This document shows positions 42,503 to 51,110 of a stretch of DNA of 64,000 nucleotides, in pieces (position 1 is the stretch's first letter; every line of letters starts with the position of its first letter). The notes beneath the pieces are model-generated. The model did no database searches and was not told the origin of the DNA. It worked only from the letters and a program-made list of their open reading frames with translations. A program made the translations under genes and the position numbers. The DNA is from Streptomyces sp. NBC_01231 (lineage in GTDB: Bacteria; Actinomycetota; Actinomycetes; Streptomycetales; Streptomycetaceae): contig CP108521.1 in assembly GCA_035999765.1 (NCBI GenBank), positions 9,486,001 through 9,550,000 of the forward strand, written 5' to 3'.

Positions 42503-42514
42503 GCAAGCGCTTTC
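42503..42514. promoter_or_regulatory. LacI-type palindrome
   Basis: GCAAGCGCTTTC, with the perfect core AAGCGCTT and central CG, as in operators of LacI-family sugar regulators. It is placed to affect either the leftward lyase genes or the rightward GH62 gene. Confidence 0.45.
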
Positions 42515-42583
42515 TAGTCAACGCTTTGCGCAGACGGTATTCGGCCACGCCTGGCGGCGCCGAGAGCGAATTCTTTCGAGGCG

Positions 42584-42597
42584 TGGGAGCGCTTCCA
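42584..42597. promoter_or_regulatory. CebR-like box upstream of GH62
   Basis: TGGGAGCGCTTCCA differs from the Streptomyces CebR box TGGGAGCGCTCCCA at one position. CebR represses cellulose and related polysaccharide genes and is released by cello-oligosaccharides. The box ends 60 bp before the GH62 start codon. Confidence 0.7.
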
Positions 42598-42657
42598 TGG
42601 CGACCATGTCCATGCCACGATGCTCGGCGGCAGCTTCCCTTCGGAGAGGGCGAGTCG

Positions 42658-43755
42658 ATGGCGCCTGAACGTATGCGCACGTTCATCAGCGGGCTCGTCC
42701 TGGCGTTGCTCGCGGTGGGTCTGACCGCCCTGACGCCCGGCCCGGCGCTGGCCGGCGGCTCCGGGGCCGATCGGCGGGGTGAACTGCCCGACTCGTTCAG
42801 CTGGTCCTCGACCGGGCCGCTGATCAGTCCCCGGCCGGACCCCACTCACCCGATCGTCTCGGTGAAGGACCCGACGGTCTTCCGCTACAAGAACCGCTGG
42901 CACGTCTACGCCACCACCGCCGACACGGCGGGGGCGTGGAGTCTGGCGTACACCAGCTTCAAGGACTGGTCGAAGGCCGCCGCCGCGCCGCAGACCTTCC
43001 TGGACTCCAACCCGAACATCGGCGACCGGTACGCCGCCGCCCCGCAGGTGTTCTACTTCGCGCCGCAGAAGCTCTGGTACATGGTCTACCAGACCGGTCC
43101 GCCGTCCTACTCCACCACCACCGACCCCTCCCAGCCGGGCAGTTGGAGCGCTCCGCGCTCCTTCTTCGAGGAGGAACCGGCCATCGTCACGGAGAACAAG
43201 GGGACCGGCGGCTGGCTGGACTTCTGGACGATCTGCGACCGGACCGACTGTTATTTGTTCTTCTCCGACGGCAACGGCCACCAGTACCGCTCCCGCACCA
43301 CCCGCGCCGAGTTCCCGAACGGCTTGCGCGACACCACGATCGTGCTGTCCGGGCCCAACCGCTTCGACCTCTTCGAGGCGAGCAACGTCTACCGGATCGG
43401 CGACAGCGGCAGGTACCTGATGCTCGTGGAGGCACTGGCCACCAAGTCCGACTGGCGGCGCTACTTCCGGGCCTGGACCTCCGACAGCCTGGGCGGCACC
43501 TGGACACCGCTCGCGGACACCGAGGCGAACGCCTTCATCCGCGCGAACAACGTCACCTTCGGGGACGGCCGGCCCTCCTGGACCAAGGACTTCAGCCACG
43601 GCGAACTGATCCGCGACGGCGTAGACCAGACCCTGACGATCAACCCCTGCCGGCTCAGGTTCCTGTACCAGGGCATGGACCCGGCCGCAGCCGGCGACTA
43701 CTCCCAACTGCCCTGGCGTCTGGCCCTGTTGACCCAGACCAACTCCTCCTGCTGA
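42658..43755 (+). CDS. secreted GH62 alpha-L-arabinofuranosidase
   Basis: 365 residues. The signal peptide ends at GPALA-GG near residue 32. The catalytic five-bladed propeller shows the family segments FSWSSTGPLISPRPDP, SVKDPTVFRYKNRWHVYATT, AAPQVFYFAPQKLWYMVYQ, FFEEEPAIV and KGTGGWLDFWTICD. GH62 removes arabinofuranosyl side chains from arabinoxylan. No carbohydrate-binding module is attached, unlike several relatives. The ATG at 42658 follows GGAGAGGG. It precedes an acetyl xylan esterase gene by 90 bp on the same strand; both attack decorated xylan. Confidence 0.93.
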   Translation: MAPERMRTFISGLVLALLAVGLTALTPGPALAGGSGADRRGELPDSFSWSSTGPLISPRPDPTHPIVSVKDPTVFRYKNRWHVYATTADTAGAWSLAYTSFKDWSKAAAAPQTFLDSNPNIGDRYAAAPQVFYFAPQKLWYMVYQTGPPSYSTTTDPSQPGSWSAPRSFFEEEPAIVTENKGTGGWLDFWTICDRTDCYLFFSDGNGHQYRSRTTRAEFPNGLRDTTIVLSGPNRFDLFEASNVYRIGDSGRYLMLVEALATKSDWRRYFRAWTSDSLGGTWTPLADTEANAFIRANNVTFGDGRPSWTKDFSHGELIRDGVDQTLTINPCRLRFLYQGMDPAAAGDYSQLPWRLALLTQTNSSC

Positions 43756-43845
43756 CCGGTCACCGCTTCCGGAACCACTGCCACCGACCACCGTCGAAGC
43801 ACCGCCGTACCACGTCCCCAGAGCCGACCAGGAAGGGACAAGGAC

Positions 43846-45153
43846 GTGCCCACCACCCCCCGCACCACCGCGCGCAGACCGCTGCGTTCGGTACTCGTGG
43901 CGCTCCTCGGAGCGCTCGTGCCGCTGCTCGCGGCCACCGTCCTCACCGCTCCGGCGGCCACGGCACGCCCCGCCAAGGCCGCCGCGGCCCTGACCGAGGT
44001 CACCGACTTCGGCACCAACCCCAGCAACCTCCAGATGTACCTGTACGTACCGGACAACGTCACCGCGCACCCGGCGGTCGTGGTCGCCGTCCACTACTGC
44101 ACCGGCTCCGGGCCGGCCATGTACTCCGGCACCGAGTGGGCCTCGCTGGCCGACCGCTACGGATTCGTGGTCGTCTACCCCTCGGTCACCCGCGCCAGCA
44201 AGTGCTTCGACGTGTCATCGCCCCAGGCGCTCAAGCGCAACGGCGGCAGCGACCCCGTCGGCATCAAGTCCATGGTCGACTGGGTCACCCGCACCTACGG
44301 CGCCGACACGTCGAAGATCTTCGCCACCGGGATCTCCTCCGGCGCGATGATGACGAACGTCCTGCTGGGCGACTACCCCGACGTGTTCGCCGCGGGCGCC
44401 GCCTTCGCCGGCGTGCCGTTCGGCTGCTTCGCCACCACCAACGGTTCCGAGTGGAACAGCGAGTGCGCGAACGGCACGATCTCCCACACCCCGCAGGAGT
44501 GGGGCAACCTGGTCCGCGCCGCCTACACCGGCTACACCGGCCCCCGGCCGAGGATGCAGACATGGCACGGCACCGAGGACGACGTGCTGCGCTATCCCAA
44601 CTTCGGGGAGCAGATCAAGGAATGGACGAACGTCCTCGGCGTCAGCCAGACCCCGGCCGCCACCGACTCGCCCGTCTCCGGCTGGACCCGCACCCGATAC
44701 GGCTCCACCGGTGACCGTGCCGCCGTCGAGGCGATCAGCCTCCAGGGCGTGGGTCACAACCTCTACGGCTTCGGCATGGCCGCCCGCGCGCTCACCTTCT
44801 TCGGGCTCGACAGCTCGGGTCCCGCGCCCCAGCCCCAGCCGGGTGGCTGCAGGGTGACGGCGTCGACCAACGCCTGGAGCACCGGCCTCACCGGTTCGGT
44901 GACCCTGACCAACACCGGTACGACGTCGGTCAACGGCTGGAAACTCGGCTTCACCCTGCCCTCGGGCCAGACCATCACCAACGGCTGGGGCGCCACCTAC
45001 GCCCCGGCGTCCGGGTCGGTCACGGCGACGAACGCCGCGTACAACGGGACGATCGCCCCGAACGCGAGCGTGACCATCGGCTATCAGGCGAACCATTCGG
45101 GCAACAGCGCGGCACCGACCGCGTTCACGCTGAACGGAACGGCCTGCACATGA
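43846..45153 (+). CDS. secreted CE1 esterase (acetyl xylan esterase/PHB depolymerase-like) with CBM2
   Basis: 435 residues. Long Sec signal (to about residue 42). The esterase domain has the nucleophile elbow TGISSGAMM (Ser164) and a catalytic His in LQGVGHNLYGF. A Pro/Gln linker (PAPQPQPGG) leads to a C-terminal CBM2 of about 100 residues (VTASTNAWSTGLTGSVTLTN, WKLGFTLPSGQTI, WGATYAPASG) with the aromatic residues that bind crystalline cellulose or xylan. It probably deacetylates xylan, helping the GH62 enzyme. The GTG start at 43846 has AAGGGACAAGGA upstream. A perfect terminator follows. Confidence 0.9.
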   Translation: MPTTPRTTARRPLRSVLVALLGALVPLLAATVLTAPAATARPAKAAAALTEVTDFGTNPSNLQMYLYVPDNVTAHPAVVVAVHYCTGSGPAMYSGTEWASLADRYGFVVVYPSVTRASKCFDVSSPQALKRNGGSDPVGIKSMVDWVTRTYGADTSKIFATGISSGAMMTNVLLGDYPDVFAAGAAFAGVPFGCFATTNGSEWNSECANGTISHTPQEWGNLVRAAYTGYTGPRPRMQTWHGTEDDVLRYPNFGEQIKEWTNVLGVSQTPAATDSPVSGWTRTRYGSTGDRAAVEAISLQGVGHNLYGFGMAARALTFFGLDSSGPAPQPQPGGCRVTASTNAWSTGLTGSVTLTNTGTTSVNGWKLGFTLPSGQTITNGWGATYAPASGSVTATNAAYNGTIAPNASVTIGYQANHSGNSAAPTAFTLNGTACT

Positions 45154-45161
45154 GCTGAACG

Positions 45162-45212
45162 CCGAGCAGGGGGTGACCTCGGATGCGGGCCCCGAGGTCA
45201 CCCCCTGCTCGG
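45162..45212. terminator. 21-bp perfect hairpin, bidirectional terminator
   Basis: 45162-45182 pairs without mismatch with 45192-45212 (arm begins CCGAGCAGGGGGTGACC), loop of nine. It separates the esterase gene from the convergent flavin oxidoreductase gene. Confidence 0.92.
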
Positions 45213-45226
45213 TCGCTCTTCCTGGC

Positions 45227-46306
45227 TCACACGGACCGGTGGTACTGGTCCGGCACCTGCGTCTCGGCCCCCAGCTCACGCGCGGCGAGCCGGGCCCACG
45301 ACGGGCTGCGGAGCAGTTCGCGGCCCAGCAGAACCGCGTCGGCCTCCTCGTTGGCCAGGATCTTCTCGGCCGGTTCGACCTCGGTGATCAGGCCGACCGC
45401 GGCGACCGGGAGAGTGGTCTCGGCCTTGACGCGGGCGGCGAAGGGCACCTGGTAGCCCGGACCGGTCGGGATGCCGACCCCGGAGACGTTGCCGCCGGTG
45501 GAGACGTCGAGCAGGTCGACGCCGTGGGCCTGGAGGTCACCGGCGAGGCGGACCGTGTCGTCGGCGGTCCAGCCACCGTCCTCCAGCCAGTCCGTCGCCG
45601 AGATCCGGAAGAACAGCGGCTTGTCGTCCGGCCACACCGCGCGCACGGCGTCGACGACCTCGAGGGCGAGGCGGGTGCGGTTCTCGTAGGAGCCGCCGTA
45701 GGCGTCGGTACGGTGGTTGGAGTGCGGGGAGAGGAACTCGTTGATCAGGTAGCCGTGGGCGCCGTGGATCTCGACGACCTCGAAGCCGGCGGCCAGGGCC
45801 CGGCCGGCCGCGTCCGCGAACTGGCCGACGATCTCCTTGATCTGATCGATCGTCAGCTCGGTCGGGACCGGGTGCCGTTCGTCGAACGCCAGGGCGCTGG
45901 GCGCCAGCGGCTGCCAGCCGCCCGCCTCCGGTGCGAGCGGTGCGCCGCCCGTCCAGGTGCGGTCGGTCGACGCCTTGCGGCCGCTGTGCGCCAGCTGGAT
46001 CCCGGGCACCGTGCCCTGGGACACCAGGAAACGGGTGATCCGGCGGAACGCCTCGACCTGGGTGTCGTTCCAGAGGCCGAGGTCGTACGGGGAGATCCGT
46101 CCCTCAGGGCTGACGCCGGTCGCCTCCACGAGGATCAGTCCCGTGCCGCCGGCCGCGCGTGCCGCGTAGTGCGCGAAGTGCCAGTCGGTGGGGGCGCCGG
46201 TGTCCGGCCCTTCGGAAGCCGCCGAGTACTGGCACATCGGGGGCATCCAGACCCGGTTCGGGATGGTCACGTCGCGCAGGCGGAAAGGCTGGAAGAGGGC
46301 GCTCAT
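45227..46306 (-). CDS. NADH:flavin oxidoreductase, Old Yellow Enzyme (YqjM type)
   Basis: 359 residues, FMN-binding TIM barrel. The YqjM-class Cys is in VWMPPMCQYSA (Cys25). The substrate-binding His residues and the conserved helix are in EIHGAHGYLINEFLSPHSN, followed by RTDAYGGSYENRTR. The phosphate site is near VGLITEVEPAEK and ADAVLLGRELL. It reduces activated alkenes with NAD(P)H. It is divergent from an ArsR-type regulator, and two operator-like palindromes lie between them, so it is probably an inducible electrophile-detoxifying enzyme. Confidence 0.92.
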   Translation of the reverse strand: MSALFQPFRLRDVTIPNRVWMPPMCQYSAASEGPDTGAPTDWHFAHYAARAAGGTGLILVEATGVSPEGRISPYDLGLWNDTQVEAFRRITRFLVSQGTVPGIQLAHSGRKASTDRTWTGGAPLAPEAGGWQPLAPSALAFDERHPVPTELTIDQIKEIVGQFADAAGRALAAGFEVVEIHGAHGYLINEFLSPHSNHRTDAYGGSYENRTRLALEVVDAVRAVWPDDKPLFFRISATDWLEDGGWTADDTVRLAGDLQAHGVDLLDVSTGGNVSGVGIPTGPGYQVPFAARVKAETTLPVAAVGLITEVEPAEKILANEEADAVLLGRELLRSPSWARLAARELGAETQVPDQYHRSV

Positions 46307-46347
46307 GGGGCGCTGCTCCGATCGTCGCGGGTCCGATGGACGACTCG

Positions 46348-46363
46348 TACGATAGGCATCGTA
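46348..46363. promoter_or_regulatory. operator-like palindrome 1 (ArsR/OYE intergenic)
   Basis: TACGAT-AGGC-ATCGTA, perfect 6-4-6 symmetry, 42 bp upstream of the oxidoreductase start. Confidence 0.65.
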
Positions 46364-46381
46364 GTACGTCGAGTGTCAAAC

Positions 46382-46397
46382 TACGAGAGGTCTCGTA
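46382..46397. promoter_or_regulatory. operator-like palindrome 2 (ArsR/OYE intergenic)
   Basis: TACGAG-AGGT-CTCGTA, perfect 6-4-6 symmetry and nearly the same arms as the first site, 34 bp from it and 32 bp upstream of the regulator start. Confidence 0.65.
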
Positions 46398-46428
46398 CAA
46401 TGGGCGTTCCCGAGTGAGTGGAGCCGCC

Positions 46429-46779
46429 GTGACCACCCCCGCCGTCAGCAGTCGCGACCTCCCGCACCCGGCGCGCGAGGAGATCCGGCTGGAAGCCGTG
46501 CTGCACGCCCTCTCCGACCCCATGCGGTTGCGGATCGTGCGAGAGCTCGCCGCCGAGCGCGACGAGCTCTCCTGTTCGTACTTCGACCTGCCCGTCACCA
46601 AGTCCACGACCACCCACCACTTCCGGGTGCTGCGCGAGGCCGGGGTGATCCGGCAGGTCTATCGGGGCACGGCCAAGATGAACGGACTGCGCCGAGGCGA
46701 CCTGGACGACCTCTTCCCGGGACTTGTCGACGCCCTGCTCGGCGCCGCCACCCGGCAGGCCGCCCGCCTAGGCGGCTGA
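46429..46779 (+). CDS. ArsR-family helix-turn-helix regulator
   Basis: 116 residues, winged helix: ALSDPMRLRIVRELAAERDE, then TKSTTTHHFRVLREAGVIRQ and VYRGTAKMNGL. The metal-binding Cys motif of ArsR/SmtB (ELCVCDL) is replaced by ELSCSYFDL, so it probably senses an organic or thiol-reactive molecule rather than a metal. The start is the GTG at 46429, with GGAG five bases upstream; the in-frame GTG at 46414 has none. It likely represses itself and the divergent OYE. Its 3' end overlaps the convergent permease gene by 12 bp. Confidence 0.88.
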   Translation: MTTPAVSSRDLPHPAREEIRLEAVLHALSDPMRLRIVRELAAERDELSCSYFDLPVTKSTTTHHFRVLREAGVIRQVYRGTAKMNGLRRGDLDDLFPGLVDALLGAATRQAARLGG

Positions 46780-48114
46780 CTGTGCCGGGTCGGCCGCCGG
46801 GGCTGAACGCGCCTTCGCCGGAAGGTGGTTGAAGAGGAGGTTCAGCACGATCGCCGTCAGGCAGCCCGCGCTGATCCCGCTGTTCATCACCGTCTGGAAC
46901 CAGTCCGGGAACTTCTCGTAGATCGTCGGCACGCCCACCGGCAACATGCCCATCGCCACCGAGACGGCCACCACCGTCAGGTTGTGGTTGCCCCTGAAGT
47001 CCACCTGGGCCAGTGTCCTCAGGCCGCTCGCCGCCACCGTCCCGAACATCACCAGGCCCGCACCGCCCAGCACCGGCGCGGGTACGGCCGCGACCACCGC
47101 GCCCAGCTTCGGCAGCAGCCCCAGCAGGACCAGGATGCCGCCCGCGGCGGCCACGACCCAGCGGCTACGGACGCGGGTCATGCCGACCAGGCCCACGTTC
47201 TGCGCGTACGCCGTGTACGGGAAGGTGTTGAAGACGCCGCCCAGGACGGTCGACAGGCCGTCGGCGCGCAGGCCGTCCGACAGTGAGCGCGGCTCGACCT
47301 TCCGGCCGGTCATCTCGCCTACCGCGACGAGGTCGCCGGTCGTCTCCGTCATCGTCACCAGCGCCACCACCAGCATCGAGATGGTCGCCGACACCTCGAA
47401 GGTGGGCGCCCCGAAGTGGAACGGCGTGCTGATCCCCACCCAGTCGGCGTCGCCCACCCCGCCGAAGTCCGTGAAGTCGAACGGCACCGCCACCGCCAGG
47501 CCCACCACGATGCCGATCAGCACGGCGATCCGGCTCAGGAACGACGGCGCGAACCGCTGCACGCCCAGCACCACCGCGAGCACGAAGGCCGCGAGCGCGA
47601 TGTTCCTCGGCGCCCCGAAGTCCTTCGCCCCGGCGCCGCCCGCGACCCAGTTCCCCGCCACCGGCAGCAGCGAGATGCCGATGATCAGGATCACCGTGCC
47701 GGTGACGAGCGGCGGGAAGAACCGCAGCAACCGTCCGAAGACCGGCGCGAGCAGCACGATCGCGAGCCCCGCGACGATCACCGAGCCGTAGATCGCGGGC
47801 AGGCCGCCCCCGGTCGTGCCGATCAGCACCATCGGCGACACGGCCGCGAACGTGCAGCCCTGCATGATCGGCAGCCGCACGCCGAACCGCCAGAACCCGA
47901 CGCACTGGATGAGCGTGGCGATCCCGCACACCAGGAGGTCGGCGGTGATCAGATATGCCAGGTCCGCGGGCGACAGCTTCATCGCGCCGCCGACGATCAG
48001 CGGAACGGCCACCGCGCCCGCGTACATCGCGAGCACGTGCTGCAGGCCGAAAACGGCCAACTGCCGTATGGGCGGGACCTCGTCGACGGGATGCACGGGT
48101 GCGGTCGATGCCAT
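46768..48114 (-). CDS. NCS2 family nucleobase (xanthine/uracil) permease
   Basis: 448 residues with about 14 membrane segments. Family signatures include VPLIVGGAMKLSPADLAYLI, QGCTFAAVSPMVLIG (segment 3 Gln), VTMTETTGDLVAVGEMTGRK (segment 8) and GLVGMTRVRSRWVV. The ETTGD segment carries the acidic residue that contacts the nucleobase. It should import a purine or a pyrimidine with H+ or Na+. The ATG at 48114 has GGAG a few bases upstream. A 28-codon frame lies just upstream on the same strand. Confidence 0.9.
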   Translation of the reverse strand: MASTAPVHPVDEVPPIRQLAVFGLQHVLAMYAGAVAVPLIVGGAMKLSPADLAYLITADLLVCGIATLIQCVGFWRFGVRLPIMQGCTFAAVSPMVLIGTTGGGLPAIYGSVIVAGLAIVLLAPVFGRLLRFFPPLVTGTVILIIGISLLPVAGNWVAGGAGAKDFGAPRNIALAAFVLAVVLGVQRFAPSFLSRIAVLIGIVVGLAVAVPFDFTDFGGVGDADWVGISTPFHFGAPTFEVSATISMLVVALVTMTETTGDLVAVGEMTGRKVEPRSLSDGLRADGLSTVLGGVFNTFPYTAYAQNVGLVGMTRVRSRWVVAAAGGILVLLGLLPKLGAVVAAVPAPVLGGAGLVMFGTVAASGLRTLAQVDFRGNHNLTVVAVSVAMGMLPVGVPTIYEKFPDWFQTVMNSGISAGCLTAIVLNLLFNHLPAKARSAPAADPAQSAA

Positions 48115-48151
48115 GGACACTCCAGAGCGGCGGGTGGCTGGGAACAGTCGG

Positions 48152-48238
48152 TCAGTACGGGACCGTAAGGGGCTTGAACAGTTTGTTGATGTCGGCGGCA
48201 TTGCCGATCTGTGTCATGCCCACCCAGTTGTCCGCCAC
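48152..48238 (-). CDS. candidate 28-codon small ORF upstream of the NCS2 permease
   Basis: GTG at 48238 to TGA at 48152 reads MADNWVGMTQIGNAADINKL, then FKPLTVPY. Composition is protein-like and resembles the last residues of a longer protein more than random sequence. There is no ribosome binding site and a stop codon lies a few codons upstream in frame. It may be a leader peptide or the remnant of a lost gene. It ends 37 bp before the permease start. Confidence 0.35.
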   Translation of the reverse strand: MADNWVGMTQIGNAADINKLFKPLTVPY

Positions 48239-48242
48239 GCCG

Positions 48243-49589
48243 CTACGGGGTCATCGGCCGCGCCGCTGTCAGCAGCGATTCCCAGTCCGGCAACTTGGCC
48301 ACGCTCCGCCCCAGTGAGGCCCCCAGCTCCGCCTCGGCCCGTTCGATCGCCTGCCACCCCGTCCACTCGACCGGCTGGATCCCGTCGGCCCGCAGTGCCG
48401 TGAGGGGGTCGCCGGGGAGGTCCGCGGATGCGAGGGCGGGGGCGTCCTCCAGCATCGAGGTCACCGTCTCCTTGGCGCACGGCCGGTTGGTGCCGATGAC
48501 GCCTGTCGGGCCACGCTTGATCCAGCCGGCCACGTACTCGCCGGGCGCGACCACGCCCTCGCGCAGGACCCGGCCGGCCAGCTGGGGCACCGTGCCGCTC
48601 GCCGGGTCGAACGGCAGCCCCTCCAGGGGAACTCCGCGGTAGCCCACCGAGCGCAGCACCAGCTGGGCCTCGATCACCTCGAACCGGCCCGTCCCCGCCA
48701 CCCCGCCCCGTCCGTCCGGCACGGTCCGCTCGAAACGCACCGCCCCCACATGCCCTTCGTCGGCCAGGAGCTCCACGGGCCGCAGGAAGAACCGCAGCCG
48801 GATCCGGCGGGCCGCGGCCGGTGCGGCCGGGGCGTTCGCCCAGCCCCGCAGTGCCTCGACGTTGCGGCGCTGCGCGGCAGGCAGCGCGGCGGGGTCCTGG
48901 TAGGCCGGATCGAGAGCCAACTCCTCCTCGTCCACGGCCACTTCGGTGCCCGGCAGGGCGCCCAGCTCCCGCAGCTCCTTGGTGGTGAAGCGGGCCTGGG
49001 AGGGGCCGCGCCGCCCCACCATGTGGATGTCGGTCACCTGGCTGGAGGCCAGTGCGGCCAGGGGCGCCTGCGGCATGTCGGTAGGGTTCAGTTCCGTCAG
49101 GCCCCGGGCCAGCATCCGGGTGACGTCCACGGCGACGTTGCCCACGCCGATGACCACCGCGGAGCGGGCTCCGACGACGAAACCGTCGGCGGCCGAGTCG
49201 GGATGCGCGCTGTACCAGGACACGAACTCCGTCGCCGACCAGCTGCCCGGCAGGTCCTCTCCGGGGATCCCCAGATGTCGGTCGGTGGCGGCGCCCACGC
49301 AGTACACCACGGCGTGGTACAGCTCCCGCAGTCGTGTGGCCGGTACCCCGCCGGGGCCGACCTGGACGCCTCCGAGGAAGCGCACCCGTTCGTGTTCCAG
49401 GACCATCCGCAGGGTGTTCTGCAGCGACTTGATCTTCTCGTGGTCCGGCGCCACGCCGTACCGGACCAGGCCGTACGGACACGGCAGCCGGTCCAGGACG
49501 TCGACGAGCACCTCGGAGTCCTGCTGGACCAGGCTCTGGGCGGTGTAGCACCCGCTCGGCCCGGACCCGACCACGGCGACTCGGAACAC
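48243..49589 (-). CDS. ferredoxin/adrenodoxin-type NADP+ reductase (FprA-like)
   Basis: 448 residues. FAD motif VAVVGSGPSGCYTAQSL at the N-terminus, followed by CPYGLVRYGVAPDHEKIKSL, the FprA/adrenodoxin-reductase signature. NADP motif VVIGVGNVAVDVTRML near residue 155. C-terminal GWIKRGPTGVIGTNRPCAKE contacts the flavin. It transfers electrons between NADPH and ferredoxins, for instance for cytochromes P450. I start at the GTG at 49589 because GGAG is eight bases upstream; the open frame extends 12 codons further without family sequence. Confidence 0.92.
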   Translation of the reverse strand: MFRVAVVGSGPSGCYTAQSLVQQDSEVLVDVLDRLPCPYGLVRYGVAPDHEKIKSLQNTLRMVLEHERVRFLGGVQVGPGGVPATRLRELYHAVVYCVGAATDRHLGIPGEDLPGSWSATEFVSWYSAHPDSAADGFVVGARSAVVIGVGNVAVDVTRMLARGLTELNPTDMPQAPLAALASSQVTDIHMVGRRGPSQARFTTKELRELGALPGTEVAVDEEELALDPAYQDPAALPAAQRRNVEALRGWANAPAAPAAARRIRLRFFLRPVELLADEGHVGAVRFERTVPDGRGGVAGTGRFEVIEAQLVLRSVGYRGVPLEGLPFDPASGTVPQLAGRVLREGVVAPGEYVAGWIKRGPTGVIGTNRPCAKETVTSMLEDAPALASADLPGDPLTALRADGIQPVEWTGWQAIERAEAELGASLGRSVAKLPDWESLLTAARPMTP

Positions 49590-49729
49590 GGCGGAACTCC
49601 TAACCCGAGGGATCCATGGAGCCACTCTTCCAGCATCGCACTGTCACCGCGCCACTGACAGGGGCCGTGCGTGGTACGGGCGCGCGTGTCCGTGCGGATG
49701 GAATGTGATCATGCGGTTACGTTGCGTGT

Positions 49730-50242
49730 GTGCTAGAAGCATCCTTTCTTAATCTTTCTGATCGTTGTCCGGCCGACGGCATCGTGTCCGTGTGGCCCGC
49801 GTGGGAAGTGCGGGAGGACGGGGGCGTGACGTCGTGGTTCGACGTCCGGCTGGAGTTCACCGACGGCGCCGGGGTCGCCGCACTCGCCGCGGTGTCCGAA
49901 GGGGGCGTCTCGATCGAGGACGTCCGGGCCCGGCCGGGGCTGTCGCTCGACGACCTGGCCGAGCTCGCGGACTGGGTCGAGGGGCCTCTCTTCGAGGCCT
50001 GTGGTGGCGGGCCCGGGCCCGCCACGAAGGCGGCCGGGTCGCGTCGCGCCCGTCCCGCGTGGCCGCGTGGCATCGAGGGGCGTCGGCTGGTCGCGCAGGA
50101 GTACCGCGCGGCTCAGCTGGAGGGGGACGACCCCGTCCTCGCGGTGATGTGCGCGACCGGGCACAGCCGCCGCAAGTCCCTCAGGCTGATCGCGCAGGCG
50201 CGTGACGCCGGTCTGCTGACGCCACGTCACACGCGGTGCTGA
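49730..50242 (+). CDS. DUF6214 family protein
   Basis: 170 residues matching the Streptomyces DUF6214 family from memory. The N-terminal half is a small beta domain (VTSWFDVRLEFTDGAGVAAL, then SLDDLAELADWVEGPLFEA). After a Gly/Pro linker the C-terminal half is a short helix-turn-helix-like region (PAWPRGIEGRRLVAQEYRAA, GHSRRKSLRLIAQARDAGLL). The second half resembles modules that bind DNA. The GTG start at 49730 has no ribosome binding site. Confidence 0.72.
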   Translation: MLEASFLNLSDRCPADGIVSVWPAWEVREDGGVTSWFDVRLEFTDGAGVAALAAVSEGGVSIEDVRARPGLSLDDLAELADWVEGPLFEACGGGPGPATKAAGSRRARPAWPRGIEGRRLVAQEYRAAQLEGDDPVLAVMCATGHSRRKSLRLIAQARDAGLLTPRHTRC

Positions 50243-50266
50243 GCAGGGCCGTTGGTCGGCCAGGGG

Positions 50267-50920
50267 TCACGGCATGGCCCGCATCCGGGTGATCTCGCTG
50301 GTCTGCTGGGCGATCACGTCGTCGGCCATCTCCTCGATCCGTACGTTGTTGCCCTGCGCCTTGACGTCCGTGGCCATGGTGATCGCGCCCTCGTGATGGG
50401 TGATCATCAGGGTGAGGAAGAGCTGGTCGAATGCCTTGCCCCGGGCGGCTTCCAGTTTCTTCAGCTGCGCCTCGGTCGCCATACCGGGCATCACGGTGTG
50501 CTCGTGCCCGCCGCCCTTCTCGTCCTCGCCGTGTTCCGTCAGCCAGCCCCGCATGGTGCTGATCTCCGGCCCCTGCGCGGCGGCGATCCGCTCGGCGAGC
50601 GCCTTGACCTTCGACGACTGCGCGCGCTTCGGGGCCAGTTCGGTCATCTCCAGTGCCTGAGTGTGGTGCTCGATCATCATTCGGGCGTAGCCGACGTCCG
50701 CCGTGTTGGGGGTGTCGTCGTCGACGCGCTGGGCCTGTGCGTCCTCGGCGGACATCGTGCGGTTCGCCTCGCCGGGCTTGCCGGGCACCAGCACCGAGGG
50801 GGCGGTCGCCGAGGCCGGCTTCGGGTCCGGAGCGGAGTCACAGGCCCCGAGCCCGAGCACGGCCAGGGCGACCAGTGCGGTGGTGGCGAGGGGTGCGCGC
50901 GACACACGGCGTAAGGGCAC
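50267..50920 (-). CDS. DUF305 lipoprotein
   Basis: 217 residues. Lipobox LGACDS gives a lipid-anchored Cys near residue 27. The mature DUF305 four-helix domain has two repeats of the metal-ligand-like motif: YARMMIEHHTQALEMTEL and LFLTLMITHHEGAITMATD, with a His/Met-rich loop between (GGGHEHTVMPGM). Such proteins sit on the outer face of the membrane and may bind copper or another metal; this is inference. GTG at 50920 after AGGAGG. Divergent from the LVIVD-repeat protein gene, a pairing I know from many actinomycetes. Confidence 0.9.
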   Translation of the reverse strand: MPLRRVSRAPLATTALVALAVLGLGACDSAPDPKPASATAPSVLVPGKPGEANRTMSAEDAQAQRVDDDTPNTADVGYARMMIEHHTQALEMTELAPKRAQSSKVKALAERIAAAQGPEISTMRGWLTEHGEDEKGGGHEHTVMPGMATEAQLKKLEAARGKAFDQLFLTLMITHHEGAITMATDVKAQGNNVRIEEMADDVIAQQTSEITRMRAMP

Positions 50921-51110
50921 AACGACCTCCTGTGGCAGGCGGGATGAGGGGCGCCTCGTGAGTGCCGATGACCGTCCTAGCACGCTCCGGCGCGTGACTG
51001 ATCGAAAACCTTCATTACAGGCTCGTGGCCCATTGTTGATATGAGCATGGCTAAGACGATACTGCGTGGTGCGTGAACCGTTCACACCGAACGGATCAAG
51101 GGAGGGAACA

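Larger units (their letters stand above)
42216..42657. other. regulatory region between divergent plant-cell-wall genes
   Basis: About 440 bp with two LacI-family-like palindromes (42503-42514 and 42584-42597), listed separately. The first half, near the lyase remnant, holds no gene I can support. Confidence 0.45.
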
